A stretch of DNA of 64,000 nucleotides from Azospirillum canadense (GCF_025961225.1 NZ_JAOQNG010000010.1:672501-736500); one strand, 5' to 3'. Counted from the stretch's first letter, positions 44,642-52,822 are shown. Numbers and translations: made by a program. The notes: generated by a model not told the origin, from the sequence alone.

Positions 44642-44926
44642 TTACGCCAGGGGAGTGACGCGCACGGCGCGGGCCTCGGCCCGGCGGAGCGCCAGGGTGT
44701 GCTCGTTGACGCGGATCGCGATGGGATCGCGACCGGGGAACCCCTCGTGCAGGATCACCACGCGGGACCCTTCGACGAGGCCCATTTCGATCATGCGCCG
44801 TTCCAGCTCCCCGGCGGGCAGGGTGGTGACGACGGCGGATTCATCGACGCCGGCCACGGTGGCCGGCTGCCCCTTGGACAGTTGGTGGAGGCGGAGGTCC
44901 CCATCGGGAGGGGATGAGACGGTCAT
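44642..44926 (-). CDS. feoA: Ferrous iron transport protein FeoA
   Basis: A 94-aa SH3-like cytoplasmic partner of FeoB. Typical core LPAGELERRMIEMGLVEGSR and INVRHTLALRR-like end (IAIRVNEHTLALRRAEARAV). Start at 44926, chosen by family length; longer in-frame starts add a nonconserved lead. A Fur-like box lies about 65 bases upstream and an AT-rich operator with its own promoter about 300 bases upstream. Confidence 0.9.
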   Translation of the reverse strand: MTVSSPPDGDLRLHQLSKGQPATVAGVDESAVVTTLPAGELERRMIEMGLVEGSRVVILHEGFPGRDPIAIRVNEHTLALRRAEARAVRVTPLA

Positions 44927-44990
44927 GACGGCACCTGAAGACGACCGGAGTCCGGAAGGATGGCGGACTGCCACGGTGGCGGCATGGTGT

Positions 44991-45008
44991 TGCGAATCGT
45001 TATCAATC
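44991..45008. promoter_or_regulatory. Fur-like box before feoA
   Basis: Plus strand TGCGAATCGTTATCAATC; the minus strand reads GATTGATAACGATTCGCA, close to the GATAATGATAAT-type Fur consensus. It lies 65 bases before feoA, the expected target of Fur. Match is by eye, and several mismatches remain. Confidence 0.4.
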
Positions 45009-45230
45009 GTCGATAGGGCGATGTGTCGCAGGCGTCGCAAGGTGGCAAAACGCCAAGGCACGCAATGCGGCGAGATCGGAAAGAGGGAGAAGCGGCCCGC
45101 TGTGGCCGCCTCTCACCCTTGCCCTGGGAAACCCGGCCTTGCTCCGTTTCCGCAATGACTGCTGCGCTCGTGGACGAAGCTTGGTATGCCCGGACTGGCC
45201 GTGAGTCCGCCGAGATTGGAGCGCTGCGTG

Positions 45231-45261
45231 AACTAATATATCAGTTTCGACGGATGCGCAA
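45231..45261 (-). promoter_or_regulatory. Distal feo promoter with AT-rich operator
   Basis: On the minus strand TTGCGC (45256-45261), 17 bases and TATTAG (45233-45238). The -10 is inside AACTAATATATCAGTT (45231-45246), a 16-base palindrome with one mismatched pair. The following 45062-45230 stretch toward feoA has no gene and no further element that I can see. Confidence 0.5.
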
Positions 45262-45280
45262 GCCCACGTGCCGACCCAGC

Positions 45281-46603
45281 TCACCGGCCGAGGACGGCCC
45301 AGCCATGCGGTGCGAGAGTCGCGTGCTCACCAGCGGCTTGCTCCAGCGTGGCGGCTCCGGCGAGAACGGCGCGGGCGCCGAGCGTCGGCAGGCGCATGGC
45401 GTGGTCGCCGAGGTTGAGCGCGACCAGGAGCTCGTCGTCGCCGTGCCTCGCCTCGTAGGCGAGTTGCCGGTTGGACAGGTGCCGCACGGTCGTCCGCGCC
45501 TCATGAAGCCAGGGATTCCGGCGGCGCAGGCCGATCAGGTCCTGGTGGAGGCGGTAGGTGCCCCAGCCATAGGGGGCCAACTCGGCTGGCCGGCTGGGAA
45601 AGGCCGGGCGGACCGCGTCGTCGCCGCCGGTGCGGTTCTCCTTGATCCCGCGGAACGCCTGCTCGTCGCCGGCGTAGATCGACGGCGTGCCACCGCAGGT
45701 GAAGAGGACGGCCAGGGCGTGCGGCAGGTGGCGCTCGTCCGTCAGCCGGCTGGCCAGCCGGGTCACGTCGTGGTTTCCGACGAAGGTGAGGGGCACGAAC
45801 GCGTCGAGCCACCGGTTGTGGCGGTCGAGCGCCCAGGCTAGCTCGAAGAAATTGCCGTCGTTGAGCGCGCTCCAGATCGCCTTCCACAACTCGTACTGGG
45901 TCACCGCATCAAGGCCACCGTCCCGGACGATGCCAGCGTAGTCGCCGTGGATGACCTCGCCGACGACATAAGCGTCGGGGTGCTGAGCACGGACGCGCGG
46001 CAGGACGTCGGCCCAGAAGGCGCGCGGCACCGCATAGGCGGCGTCGAGCCGCCAGCCGTCCGCGCCGCGGGACAGCCAATGGTCCATCACCCGCACCACA
46101 TGGTCGGCCACCGCCGGTTCCCCGTGGTTCAGCGTCACAAGCTGGCGGTGGCCTTCGAAGGTGGCGTGGTCGGGCTCGGTCCCCGGTGCGGCGTCCGTGG
46201 GCCAGGTGAGGTGGAACCAGGAAGCGTCCGGCCCGCCGGGGCCGTCGGCGAGGGCCTTCCGGAACCGGGGAAAGTCGCGGCCGACGTGGTTGAACACACC
46301 ATCGAGCAGCAGCTTCAAGCCCCGCCGCCGGAGCGCGCGGACGAGCGCGTCGAAATCCGCGTCGTCGCCGAGCCGCGGGTCGATGCGGAAGTGATCGGTC
46401 GTGTCGTAGCCGTGGGTCGAGGACGCGAAGATGGGACCGAGCGCCAGCCCGGACGCACCGAGTTCCACCGCGTAGTCGAGCCAGGGCTCCAGGTCCGGCA
46501 GTCGGCGCCGCACGCGTTCATCCGGGGCGCTTTCCGGTTCCGCGCCCAGGAAGCCCAGGGGATAGACGTGCCACCACACCGCGTGGCGAATCCAACCCGG
46601 CAT
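45281..46603 (-). CDS. GH13 alpha-amylase-family glycosidase
   Basis: A 440-aa (beta/alpha)8-barrel enzyme without signal peptide, so probably cytoplasmic. Start at 46603 behind AAGGAG. Region I LLLDGVFNHVGRDF, region II ADGWRLDAAY with the nucleophile Asp, region III VVGEVIHGD with the acid Glu, region IV FVGNHDVTR with the third Asp. It begins GWIRHAVWWHVYPLGFLGAE. The region II and IV forms are near those of neopullulanase- or trehalose-type enzymes; substrate is likely a malto-oligosaccharide or similar, not proven. MarR gene lies 13 bases upstream on the same strand. Confidence 0.9.
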   Translation of the reverse strand: MPGWIRHAVWWHVYPLGFLGAEPESAPDERVRRRLPDLEPWLDYAVELGASGLALGPIFASSTHGYDTTDHFRIDPRLGDDADFDALVRALRRRGLKLLLDGVFNHVGRDFPRFRKALADGPGGPDASWFHLTWPTDAAPGTEPDHATFEGHRQLVTLNHGEPAVADHVVRVMDHWLSRGADGWRLDAAYAVPRAFWADVLPRVRAQHPDAYVVGEVIHGDYAGIVRDGGLDAVTQYELWKAIWSALNDGNFFELAWALDRHNRWLDAFVPLTFVGNHDVTRLASRLTDERHLPHALAVLFTCGGTPSIYAGDEQAFRGIKENRTGGDDAVRPAFPSRPAELAPYGWGTYRLHQDLIGLRRRNPWLHEARTTVRHLSNRQLAYEARHGDDELLVALNLGDHAMRLPTLGARAVLAGAATLEQAAGEHATLAPHGWAVLGR

Positions 46604-46616
46604 GCTTCGCTCCTTC

Positions 46617-47054
46617 CTAGTCGCCGTCATAATCGGCCAGCTTCTGCATGACGCCCGCAGCCTGTCGAAGGACCGCAAGTTCCGCGTCGGTCAGGGTCGC
46701 CGCCATAACCCGGTCGAGCCACTGGAGGCGGGCGCCCATATCCGCGGCCAGCGCCGCGCGGCCCCGCTCCGTCAGGCTGATCAGCAGTTCGCGGCGGTCG
46801 GCCTCTCCGGGCTTGCGCGCGATCAGGCCGTCGCGCTCCAGGGCGGCGATCAGGCGCGACAGCGATTGGGGTTGAAGGCGTTCCTCCGCGGCAAGCCGCA
46901 CCGCGGGCATGCTGCCCAGGCGGTGCAGGGTGCCGAGCAGCCCGATCGCCGACAGGCTGGCCGACCCCTGCGGCCGCTCCGCCCGCAATCGGCGCCCGAG
47001 CGACAGCACGCTGCGCAGGATCCGCGCCGTATCCTCGGCTTCCCCCATCTTCAT
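46617..47054 (-). CDS. MarR-family regulator
   Basis: A 145-aa dimeric winged-helix repressor. DNA-binding helix ERLQPQSLSRLIAALERDGL (about residues 58-77) and wing RKPGEADRRELLISLTERG. Start at 47054 with AGGAAAC upstream. The GH13 gene follows 13 bases after its stop, so the two likely form an operon. The palindrome at 47086 is placed where an autoregulatory operator should be. Confidence 0.92.
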   Translation of the reverse strand: MKMGEAEDTARILRSVLSLGRRLRAERPQGSASLSAIGLLGTLHRLGSMPAVRLAAEERLQPQSLSRLIAALERDGLIARKPGEADRRELLISLTERGRAALAADMGARLQWLDRVMAATLTDAELAVLRQAAGVMQKLADYDGD

Positions 47055-47085
47055 GTTTCCTCAGCCGGCCGTGAACGCGATAATA

Positions 47086-47100
47086 ATACGCATAGCGTAT
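47086..47100. promoter_or_regulatory. Palindrome before the MarR gene
   Basis: ATACGCATAGCGTAT: ATACGC and GCGTAT are exact complements around ATA. It lies 32 bases before the MarR start codon. Size and location fit a MarR operator. Confidence 0.5.
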
Positions 47101-47194
47101 CGATTGCCGACGGTTCAACAGGAAAGCCCACGCATCGGTTCGCTCGGCCAAGCGCGACATTTTGTCCTTTGCGAAGGCGCTGCCCCGATGTCGC

Positions 47195-47224
47195 TTGCCT
47201 GCGCAGCTGATATATCAGTATGCA
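47195..47224 (+). promoter_or_regulatory. Promoter with CTGATATATCAG operator
   Basis: TTGCCT (47195-47200), 18 bases and TATGCA (47219-47224). The spacer holds CTGATATATCAG (47207-47218), a perfect 12-base palindrome related to the sites at 45231 and 39444. It precedes the 28-residue peptide gene and the AspT-type transporter. Confidence 0.5.
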
Positions 47225-47308
47225 ACGATAGAACCGGTCAGCGGTTCAGGAGGACTTGCGTTCCGACCAGACGGGCGGCCCGCCGTCCGCTTGACGCATG
47301 GAAAGGCA

Positions 47309-47395
47309 ATGACCGACTCCGTTCTGGAAACCCAGTTTCTGCTCCGCGCCACCCTCGTGCTCGGACTGATGACCGTCGGCCTTTGGTTCGCCTGA
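47309..47395 (+). CDS. 28-residue membrane micro-protein
   Basis: MTDSVLETQFLLRATLVLGL followed by MTVGLWFA, so almost the whole peptide is one membrane helix after an acidic start. GGAAAGG lies six bases before the ATG. It is 19 bases before the AspT-type transporter and may be a small subunit of it, as KdpF is for KdpFABC. Too short to place in a family. Confidence 0.55.
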   Translation: MTDSVLETQFLLRATLVLGLMTVGLWFA

Positions 47396-47414
47396 GCTGA
47401 CAAAGTGAGCTGAC

Positions 47415-49094
47415 ATGGATGTGATCACCAACCTGCTCGTCGCGATGCCGCCCATCGCGCGGGTGGTTTTCATGCTGGGCGTGGTCTCGGCCGCCGGGCT
47501 GGCGCTGGGGCACATCCGCATCCGCGGGGTGGGCTTGGGTATCGGCGGGGTGCTGTTCGCCGGCATCGCGGGCGGGCACGTCGCCAGCGTGACGGGGATC
47601 AGCTTCAACGCGGAGATGATGGATTTCATCCGCGACTTCGGCCTGATCCTGTTCGTCTACACCATCGGCATCCAGGTCGGCCCCGGATTCTTCGCCGCAC
47701 TGCGCGCGTCGGGCCTGAAGCTGAACGCGCTGGCGCTGCTGATGGTGGTGCTGAGCGTCGCGGTATCCGCCCTGCTGGCGGTCAGCGGCGCGCTGCCGCT
47801 GGGCGTGACGCTGGGCGTCTTCGCGGGTGGCGTGACCAACGCCCCGGCGCTGGCCGCCACGCAGCAGGTGCTGACGGAGGTGGGGGCGGACGCCTCGGTG
47901 ATGGTGCTGCCGGGTTTGGCTTTCGCGGTGACCTACCCCTTCGGCATCGTCGGCAACCTGCTGGCCATGGCGCTGGTGCGCATCGTTTTCCGCATCGACC
48001 CGCAGCGCGAAGCGCAGGCCTTTGACGCGGAGCGGCGGCGGGAACTGGCCGAGCTGCACACCATGGACGTCGCCATCCGGAACCCGAGCATCGACGGGCT
48101 GGAACTCCGCCGGCTTTCGACGCTGCCGAGTCTGGGTGTGGTCGCCTCGCGGCTGCTGCGCGACGGCACGCTGGTGGCGCCGAAGCCGGAGACGGTGTTG
48201 CAGGTGGGCGACGTCGTCCACCTCGTCGGCCCGCGTCTGAGGCTGGAGGAGCTGTGCCGGCTGCTGGGCGAGCCTTCGGACGTCACCCTGACCACCAAGG
48301 GCACCGACCTGAAATGGGAGCGGCTGGTGGTCACCGGCAACGCGGTGCTGGGTAAGCCCATTGCTGCGCTGAACCTCCAGGGCCTCTACGGCGTGGTGGT
48401 CAGCCGCGTGAACCGGGCGGGCGTGGAACTGGTGCCGAACGCGGCGCTGAAACTCCAGTTCGGCGACATCCTGACGGTGATCGGCCGCCCCGACGGGCTG
48501 GCCGCCGTGGCGCAGCTGATCGGCAATTCGCCGCGCCGGCTCGAGCAGGTGGAGATGGTGCCGATGTTCTTAGGAATAGCGCTGGGGGCCATTGTCGGCT
48601 CCATCCCGCTGTTCCTGCCGGGCATGCCGGCGCCACTGCGGCTGGGGCTGGCCGGCGGGCCGTTGATCGTGGCGATCCTGCTGGCGCGGCTCGGGCATCT
48701 GGGGCCGCTGGTGTGGTTCATGCCGCCGGCCGCCAATCAGGCGCTGCGGGAGATCGGGATCGTGCTGTTCCTCGGCGTACTGGGCATCGCGTCGGGCGCC
48801 CGCTTCGTCGACACGCTGGCGAGCGGGGCGGGCCTGCCCTGGATGACCTGGGGCGTGCTGGTCACGGCGATCCCGCTGGTCGTCACGGGACTGCTGGCGC
48901 GCGGCGTGCTGAAGCTGAACTTCCTGACCATCTGCGGGGTGCTGACCGGCGCACAGACCAACCCGCCGGGCCTTGCCTACGCCAACGCGGTTGCCGTGTC
49001 GGAAGCGCCGGCGCTGGCTTATGCCACTGTCTACCCGCTCGCCATGTGCCTGCGCATCCTGGCGCCGCAGATCCTTGTGCTGATGCTGTGGTGA
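47415..49094 (+). CDS. AspT/YidE-type transporter with two RCK_C domains
   Basis: A 559-aa inner-membrane protein. Two membrane halves of about five spans each (residues 10-190 and 375-559) flank a soluble middle with two TrkA-C domains (MDVAIRNPSIDGLELRRLST and LVVTGNAVLGKPIAALNLQG). Both halves keep the AspT-family motif GG-x-T-N-x-P (GVFAGGVTNAPALA; CGVLTGAQTNPPGLAYAN). Relatives include the aspartate:alanine exchanger AspT and YidE/YbjL of unknown substrate. Start at 47415 with AAAGTGAG upstream. Confidence 0.92.
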   Translation: MDVITNLLVAMPPIARVVFMLGVVSAAGLALGHIRIRGVGLGIGGVLFAGIAGGHVASVTGISFNAEMMDFIRDFGLILFVYTIGIQVGPGFFAALRASGLKLNALALLMVVLSVAVSALLAVSGALPLGVTLGVFAGGVTNAPALAATQQVLTEVGADASVMVLPGLAFAVTYPFGIVGNLLAMALVRIVFRIDPQREAQAFDAERRRELAELHTMDVAIRNPSIDGLELRRLSTLPSLGVVASRLLRDGTLVAPKPETVLQVGDVVHLVGPRLRLEELCRLLGEPSDVTLTTKGTDLKWERLVVTGNAVLGKPIAALNLQGLYGVVVSRVNRAGVELVPNAALKLQFGDILTVIGRPDGLAAVAQLIGNSPRRLEQVEMVPMFLGIALGAIVGSIPLFLPGMPAPLRLGLAGGPLIVAILLARLGHLGPLVWFMPPAANQALREIGIVLFLGVLGIASGARFVDTLASGAGLPWMTWGVLVTAIPLVVTGLLARGVLKLNFLTICGVLTGAQTNPPGLAYANAVAVSEAPALAYATVYPLAMCLRILAPQILVLMLW

Positions 49095-49104
49095 GGGGGG
49101 CCGC

Positions 49105-50112
49105 TCACGCCTCAATGACGGTGAGGGTTCCGTCGGCGTCCGCCAAGTGGGCGCGGGTGGCGCCGGCCCCGCGCAGGACGGCAGCAATTCGGTCGTGGGG
49201 CAGGACGATCAGCGCGGTGGACAGCGCGTCCGCCACCGTCGCGGATGGTGCCGTCACCGTCGTGCCCGCCCAGGAGAAGGCCGACCGGCCGGTGGCAGGG
49301 TCGAAGATGTGGTGGAACTTTCCCAACCGGTCGAACCGCGTGCCGTAGCCGCCGGAGCTGGAAACCGCCTCGTCGCGGGTGTCCAGGACGGCCAGCAGCC
49401 GCTCCGGCGTCCGCGGATCCGCAACCCCGACGCGCCAGGGCCGTCCGTCGGGCCGGGGCCCCAGCGACAGGACGTTGTCGAGGTCGAGCAGCACATGTTC
49501 CAGCCCGCGCGCCCGCAGCAGCGCTCCGACGCGGTCGGTGACGTAACCGCGGGCGATCCCATTCAGTGTGACGGCCATGCCAGGGTGGGCAAACCATACC
49601 CGGTCGGGCGTATGGTCGATGTTCCGCCAATCCACCAGGGCACAGGCCTTGGCGATCGCCTCCGCGGACGGGCCGATGGCGTCGTCGCGGCCGTGGGCGA
49701 AATGGGCGGCGTAGAGGTCCCAGAGCGGCTGCACCGTCACGTCGAAGGCGCCATCGGTCAGCGCCGCGATGCGCCCGGCCTCCTCCAGCACGGCGACGAG
49801 ATCGGCGGGCGGGGAGTCCAGCGCGCCGTCCCGGTTCAGCCGGCGCAGCGCCGAGTGCGGGCGGAACAGGCTGAACACATCCTCCAGCCGGTCGATTTCC
49901 GCCACACAGTCGACGATCAGCGCCCGCGCGATGTCCGGATCCTCGTGGTACAGCGTGATCCCGGCCTCCGCCCCCATCAACTGGCCTTTCCAACTGACCG
50001 GCTGGGGCGCGGCCCGCCCGGTGCGCGGCAGAAGGGCGAGGCCGGCGGTGGCGGCCATGACGGTGATGGCGCGCCGACGCGTCATGCGGACGGGGGATGC
50101 GTCAGCGGACAT
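49105..50112 (-). CDS. apbE: FAD:protein FMN transferase
   Basis: A 335-aa exported flavin transferase that attaches FMN to a Thr of target proteins, here most likely the adjacent NosR. Tat-like signal (MTRRRAITVMAATAGLALLP). ApbE blocks: FSLFRPHSALRRLNRDG, FDVTVQPLWDLY, NGIARGYVTDRV, and SSSGGYGTRF. The metal site Thr/Asp is in TVTAPSATVADALSTAL. It overlaps nosR by 11 bases and follows it, as nosX does in nitrous oxide reductase clusters. apbE and nosX names are both possible. Confidence 0.93.
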   Translation of the reverse strand: MSADASPVRMTRRRAITVMAATAGLALLPRTGRAAPQPVSWKGQLMGAEAGITLYHEDPDIARALIVDCVAEIDRLEDVFSLFRPHSALRRLNRDGALDSPPADLVAVLEEAGRIAALTDGAFDVTVQPLWDLYAAHFAHGRDDAIGPSAEAIAKACALVDWRNIDHTPDRVWFAHPGMAVTLNGIARGYVTDRVGALLRARGLEHVLLDLDNVLSLGPRPDGRPWRVGVADPRTPERLLAVLDTRDEAVSSSGGYGTRFDRLGKFHHIFDPATGRSAFSWAGTTVTAPSATVADALSTALIVLPHDRIAAVLRGAGATRAHLADADGTLTVIEA

Positions 50113-52195
50113 CGACTTTTCCTTCCTTTCTCGCTTGGAGCACCAGCGGCACGCAGGTGGACCGGTCCTGGTGGATCGCCACGCAGTCCAGGCACTGGAA
50201 GCAATTCGAATAAACGACGGAGCCGTCGCGCCGGATGGCCTCGTACCGGCAGCGCCGCTCGCAGAGGCGGCAGGGCGTTCCACACTCCGTCCGGCGCGGG
50301 ATCCAGTTCCAGCGCCGCAGGAGGCCGCCCAGCGCCAGACCGGCGCCGAGCGGGCAGAGGAAGCGGCAATAGGGCTTGAACAGGACCATCCCCGCCAGCA
50401 GCAGGGCCGCGGCGTAGGCGACGAAGGGCCACTCGCGCTGGAAGCCGAGCGTGATGGTGGTCTTGAACGGCTCGACCTCGGCCAGCACTTCCGCCAGGGC
50501 GGCGTTCCGGAGGGTGCCACCCACCAGCATCACCAGCACGCCGTACTTGATTCCGGTGAGCGCCCGATCCCAGCGCGGCGGCAGGCGGAGCTGCGGCAGG
50601 CCAAGTCGGCGCCCTGCCAGCGCTGCGAACTCCTGGAGCGCGCCGAAGGGGCACAGCCAGCCGCAGAAGGTTCCGCGTCCCCAGACGACGAGCGTTCCCA
50701 GCGCAAAGACCCACAGGATCAGGCTGATCGGGTCATAGAGCAGGAAGGACAGGTCGAAACCCGTCCCCGCCGCCTTCACCACACCCAGCAGGGTGACGAT
50801 GCTGAGTTGTCCTTGCGCGTACCAGCCGACGAAGCCAAGCGTGACGGCCAGGGCGAGCAGCCGCCCGGCGGCGAACAGCCGGGGTCGGCGGGTGATGCGT
50901 GCCTGCGTGAGCAGGGCGGCCGTCAGTACGGCGAGCAGCCCGCCGAGGAGGACGATTTCCGCGGCGCGGCTCCGCCACGTTGGCAGCCAGTCGGGCTCGT
51001 TGTCCGTTGAGCGGCGGGTGAAGAGGTCGGCGGGGAGGGTGTAGTCGGCCCGGAAATCGCGGCTTTCCGTCTCCGGATAGAAGAACCCATGCGTCCGCGT
51101 GACCCGCAGCGACAGCGTCCAGGGCGTGCCCGGATCGAAGCCCGAGCCGCCGTCGATGCGCAGGATCTTCATCTCCGCCGGATGGGGCACGCCTGGGGCG
51201 AGCGGCAGGTCCAGGTCCATGTCCCGGATGTTGACCGGAAAGCCGCCCTGGGTCAGGGCCAGCCGATCGGGCACGGTGCCGGGAATGAAGTTCTCCCCCA
51301 TCATCGACCACCGTCCGTCCGCCAGCACGGCGACGGCGTGGTCGCCCGGCGCCAGCTTGTCCATAAACCGGCGATAGCCGGCCTCCCCCAGCAGGCCGAG
51401 GCCGACCGACGGCACGTCGGCCAGGGCGAAGCGCAGGTCGATGAAGGGGCCATCCGGATCGGCCGCCGCCTCCGGGTCGTCGTGCGCGAGGCGCGATCCG
51501 GCGAAAGCCCGGTCGACGTCCCGGTTGCGCAGCGCGATCCGCCCGACATGCCCAGCGGCCAGCATGTCCGGCCAGGGCAGGGGGTGCCGCACGTCCATGC
51601 GCACTTCCGCCCCTTGCGCGGGGGCGACGCCGGCCATGCGGGCGCGCGCCACCGCGAGGGCCGAGGACAGGATGGTCACGTTGGCGATGCGCACCGACGC
51701 GGTGGCCTTGGTCACGCCGTCGATGGTGACGTTGGTGCCGGTGCCCTTCTCCCCGGCGCCGTAGGCGCTGCCGACCTTGATGTTCTGGCGGATCGATTTG
51801 CCCCGGTACTGCTTCAGGAACTCGACGAACGGCTCGGGACCGAGGCCGTCGACGAAAACCGGCTCGTTCTGGTGGACCAGCTGGACATCCAGGATGCCGC
51901 CGCCACTGTCGATCGCGATCAGCAGCTCGATCGGCGTGCCGGAGAAGCCGGGCAGGGGCGCGTAGTCCAGGCTGTCGAAGACGTAGCCGACGGTCCGCCC
52001 CGCCTTGACCAGGGGGTAGGCGGGAATATCGCGGTCGCGCGGCCCCAGCTCCATCCCCGGTGGCACGAGTTGGCGGGCAAGCGATTCCGTCAAGCCGCCC
52101 TCAGCCGCAGGGGCCGCCGTCCAGCCGCCGCAGAGGACCAGCAAGGCCGGGACGCAGCGGAGCAGGGCGCGCAGAATGAAGGCAGCGGTGTTCAC
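50102..52195 (-). CDS. nosR: NosR/NirI-family membrane flavo-iron-sulfur protein
   Basis: A 697-aa electron-transfer protein. GTG start at 52195, giving a signal peptide (NTAAFILRALLRCVPALLVL). Periplasmic FMN-binding domain at about residues 55-165, with the flavinylation sequence VTKATASV. Then a long periplasmic stretch, membrane spans from about 400, two C-x3-CP motifs (CGWLCPFGAL, CRFLCPLGAG), and a C-terminal ferredoxin pair (CGTPCRLCERRC, CFQCLDC). NosR delivers electrons to nitrous oxide reductase; NirI is a close relative near nirS. No nosZ is here, so the partner is unknown. The 52196-52425 gap shows no FNR-type box. Confidence 0.9.
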   Translation of the reverse strand: MNTAAFILRALLRCVPALLVLCGGWTAAPAAEGGLTESLARQLVPPGMELGPRDRDIPAYPLVKAGRTVGYVFDSLDYAPLPGFSGTPIELLIAIDSGGGILDVQLVHQNEPVFVDGLGPEPFVEFLKQYRGKSIRQNIKVGSAYGAGEKGTGTNVTIDGVTKATASVRIANVTILSSALAVARARMAGVAPAQGAEVRMDVRHPLPWPDMLAAGHVGRIALRNRDVDRAFAGSRLAHDDPEAAADPDGPFIDLRFALADVPSVGLGLLGEAGYRRFMDKLAPGDHAVAVLADGRWSMMGENFIPGTVPDRLALTQGGFPVNIRDMDLDLPLAPGVPHPAEMKILRIDGGSGFDPGTPWTLSLRVTRTHGFFYPETESRDFRADYTLPADLFTRRSTDNEPDWLPTWRSRAAEIVLLGGLLAVLTAALLTQARITRRPRLFAAGRLLALAVTLGFVGWYAQGQLSIVTLLGVVKAAGTGFDLSFLLYDPISLILWVFALGTLVVWGRGTFCGWLCPFGALQEFAALAGRRLGLPQLRLPPRWDRALTGIKYGVLVMLVGGTLRNAALAEVLAEVEPFKTTITLGFQREWPFVAYAAALLLAGMVLFKPYCRFLCPLGAGLALGGLLRRWNWIPRRTECGTPCRLCERRCRYEAIRRDGSVVYSNCFQCLDCVAIHQDRSTCVPLVLQARKEGKVDVR

Positions 52196-52425
52196 GCCCG
52201 GCGGTCTCGTGGAAGGACGACGTGCGGCTGATTGGAGCACGCCCGCCAACCGCGCGACATTGGACGATGGTGCAAGGGCAGCGCGCCTTTACCGCCGCCT
52301 CATAGCCGCGGCGTATATACCCGCGCCCCCAGCCGCCCCATCGCTTTTATACGGCCCGCCGCCCTTTTCTTGAGGGAGCGGACACCGGTGATGATCCACC
52401 GGGGTCACGTCAACCCAGGAAGTGG

Positions 52426-52647
52426 ATGGCGATCATGATTCCACACACCACGGCATCGCATCGGGCATCGCATCGGGCGACCAAGGGGCAGGCTTCCGTG
52501 CTTCCCGCTTGGCCCGGAACCGCGTCCGGAACGACTGGTCCGGCACCCACACCCGGCGACGTGTTCGGGGAAATCGCGGTCGTGGTCGCCGTCTTCCTCA
52601 CCCTGGCCTACGCGGCGACGACTCTGTTGGACACCTTCGGCCTCTGA
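52426..52647 (+). CDS. Small membrane protein upstream of kdp
   Basis: A 73-aa protein with a polar Ala/Thr/His lead (MAIMIPHTTASHRASHRATK) and one C-terminal membrane segment (FGEIAVVVAVFLTLAYAATT) ending LLDTFGL. AGGAAG lies nine bases before the start. No family known. It is before the FNR/FixK-like box and the kdp genes, so it may be a separate unit. Confidence 0.45.
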   Translation: MAIMIPHTTASHRASHRATKGQASVLPAWPGTASGTTGPAPTPGDVFGEIAVVVAVFLTLAYAATTLLDTFGL

Positions 52648-52667
52648 CGCAGCGTTCGTCGAAGCGC

Positions 52668-52681
52668 TTGATCCAGTTTAA
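52668..52681 (+). promoter_or_regulatory. FNR/FixK-like box before kdp
   Basis: TTGATCCAGTTTAA: the left half TTGAT is perfect, the right half has three of five bases of ATCAA. The 21-base neighbourhood is repeated almost exactly upstream of hsp20 (61358-61371). It is 58 bases before the 27-residue peptide gene. Confidence 0.45.
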
Positions 52682-52738
52682 CGCGCGTTCCGCCGCAGCC
52701 GTAAAGCTGTGGCTCGGGACGCCGTCAGGAGAGCAACC

Positions 52739-52822
52739 ATGCTGGACGTCATCATGCTGGCGATCACCGCGGCCTTCTTTGCCGGGGCGATCGCCTACGT
52801 GCACGCCTGCGACCGCTTGTGA
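52739..52822 (+). CDS. 27-residue membrane peptide before kdpF
   Basis: MLDVIMLAITAAFFAGAIAY, then VHACDRL. One membrane helix and a short cytoplasmic end with a Cys. AGGAGAG precedes the ATG. Peptides with the pattern FFA...Y-x-x-ACDRL occur in front of kdpF in many proteobacteria, which supports it as a real gene. It starts the tightly spaced kdp series (11 bases to kdpF). Confidence 0.65.
   Translation: MLDVIMLAITAAFFAGAIAYVHACDRL

Noticed and set aside
52340-52350. TTTTATAC as a KdpE site
   Set aside because: Only half of the known TTTATA-N5-TTTACA pattern is present, and it is far from kdpF.
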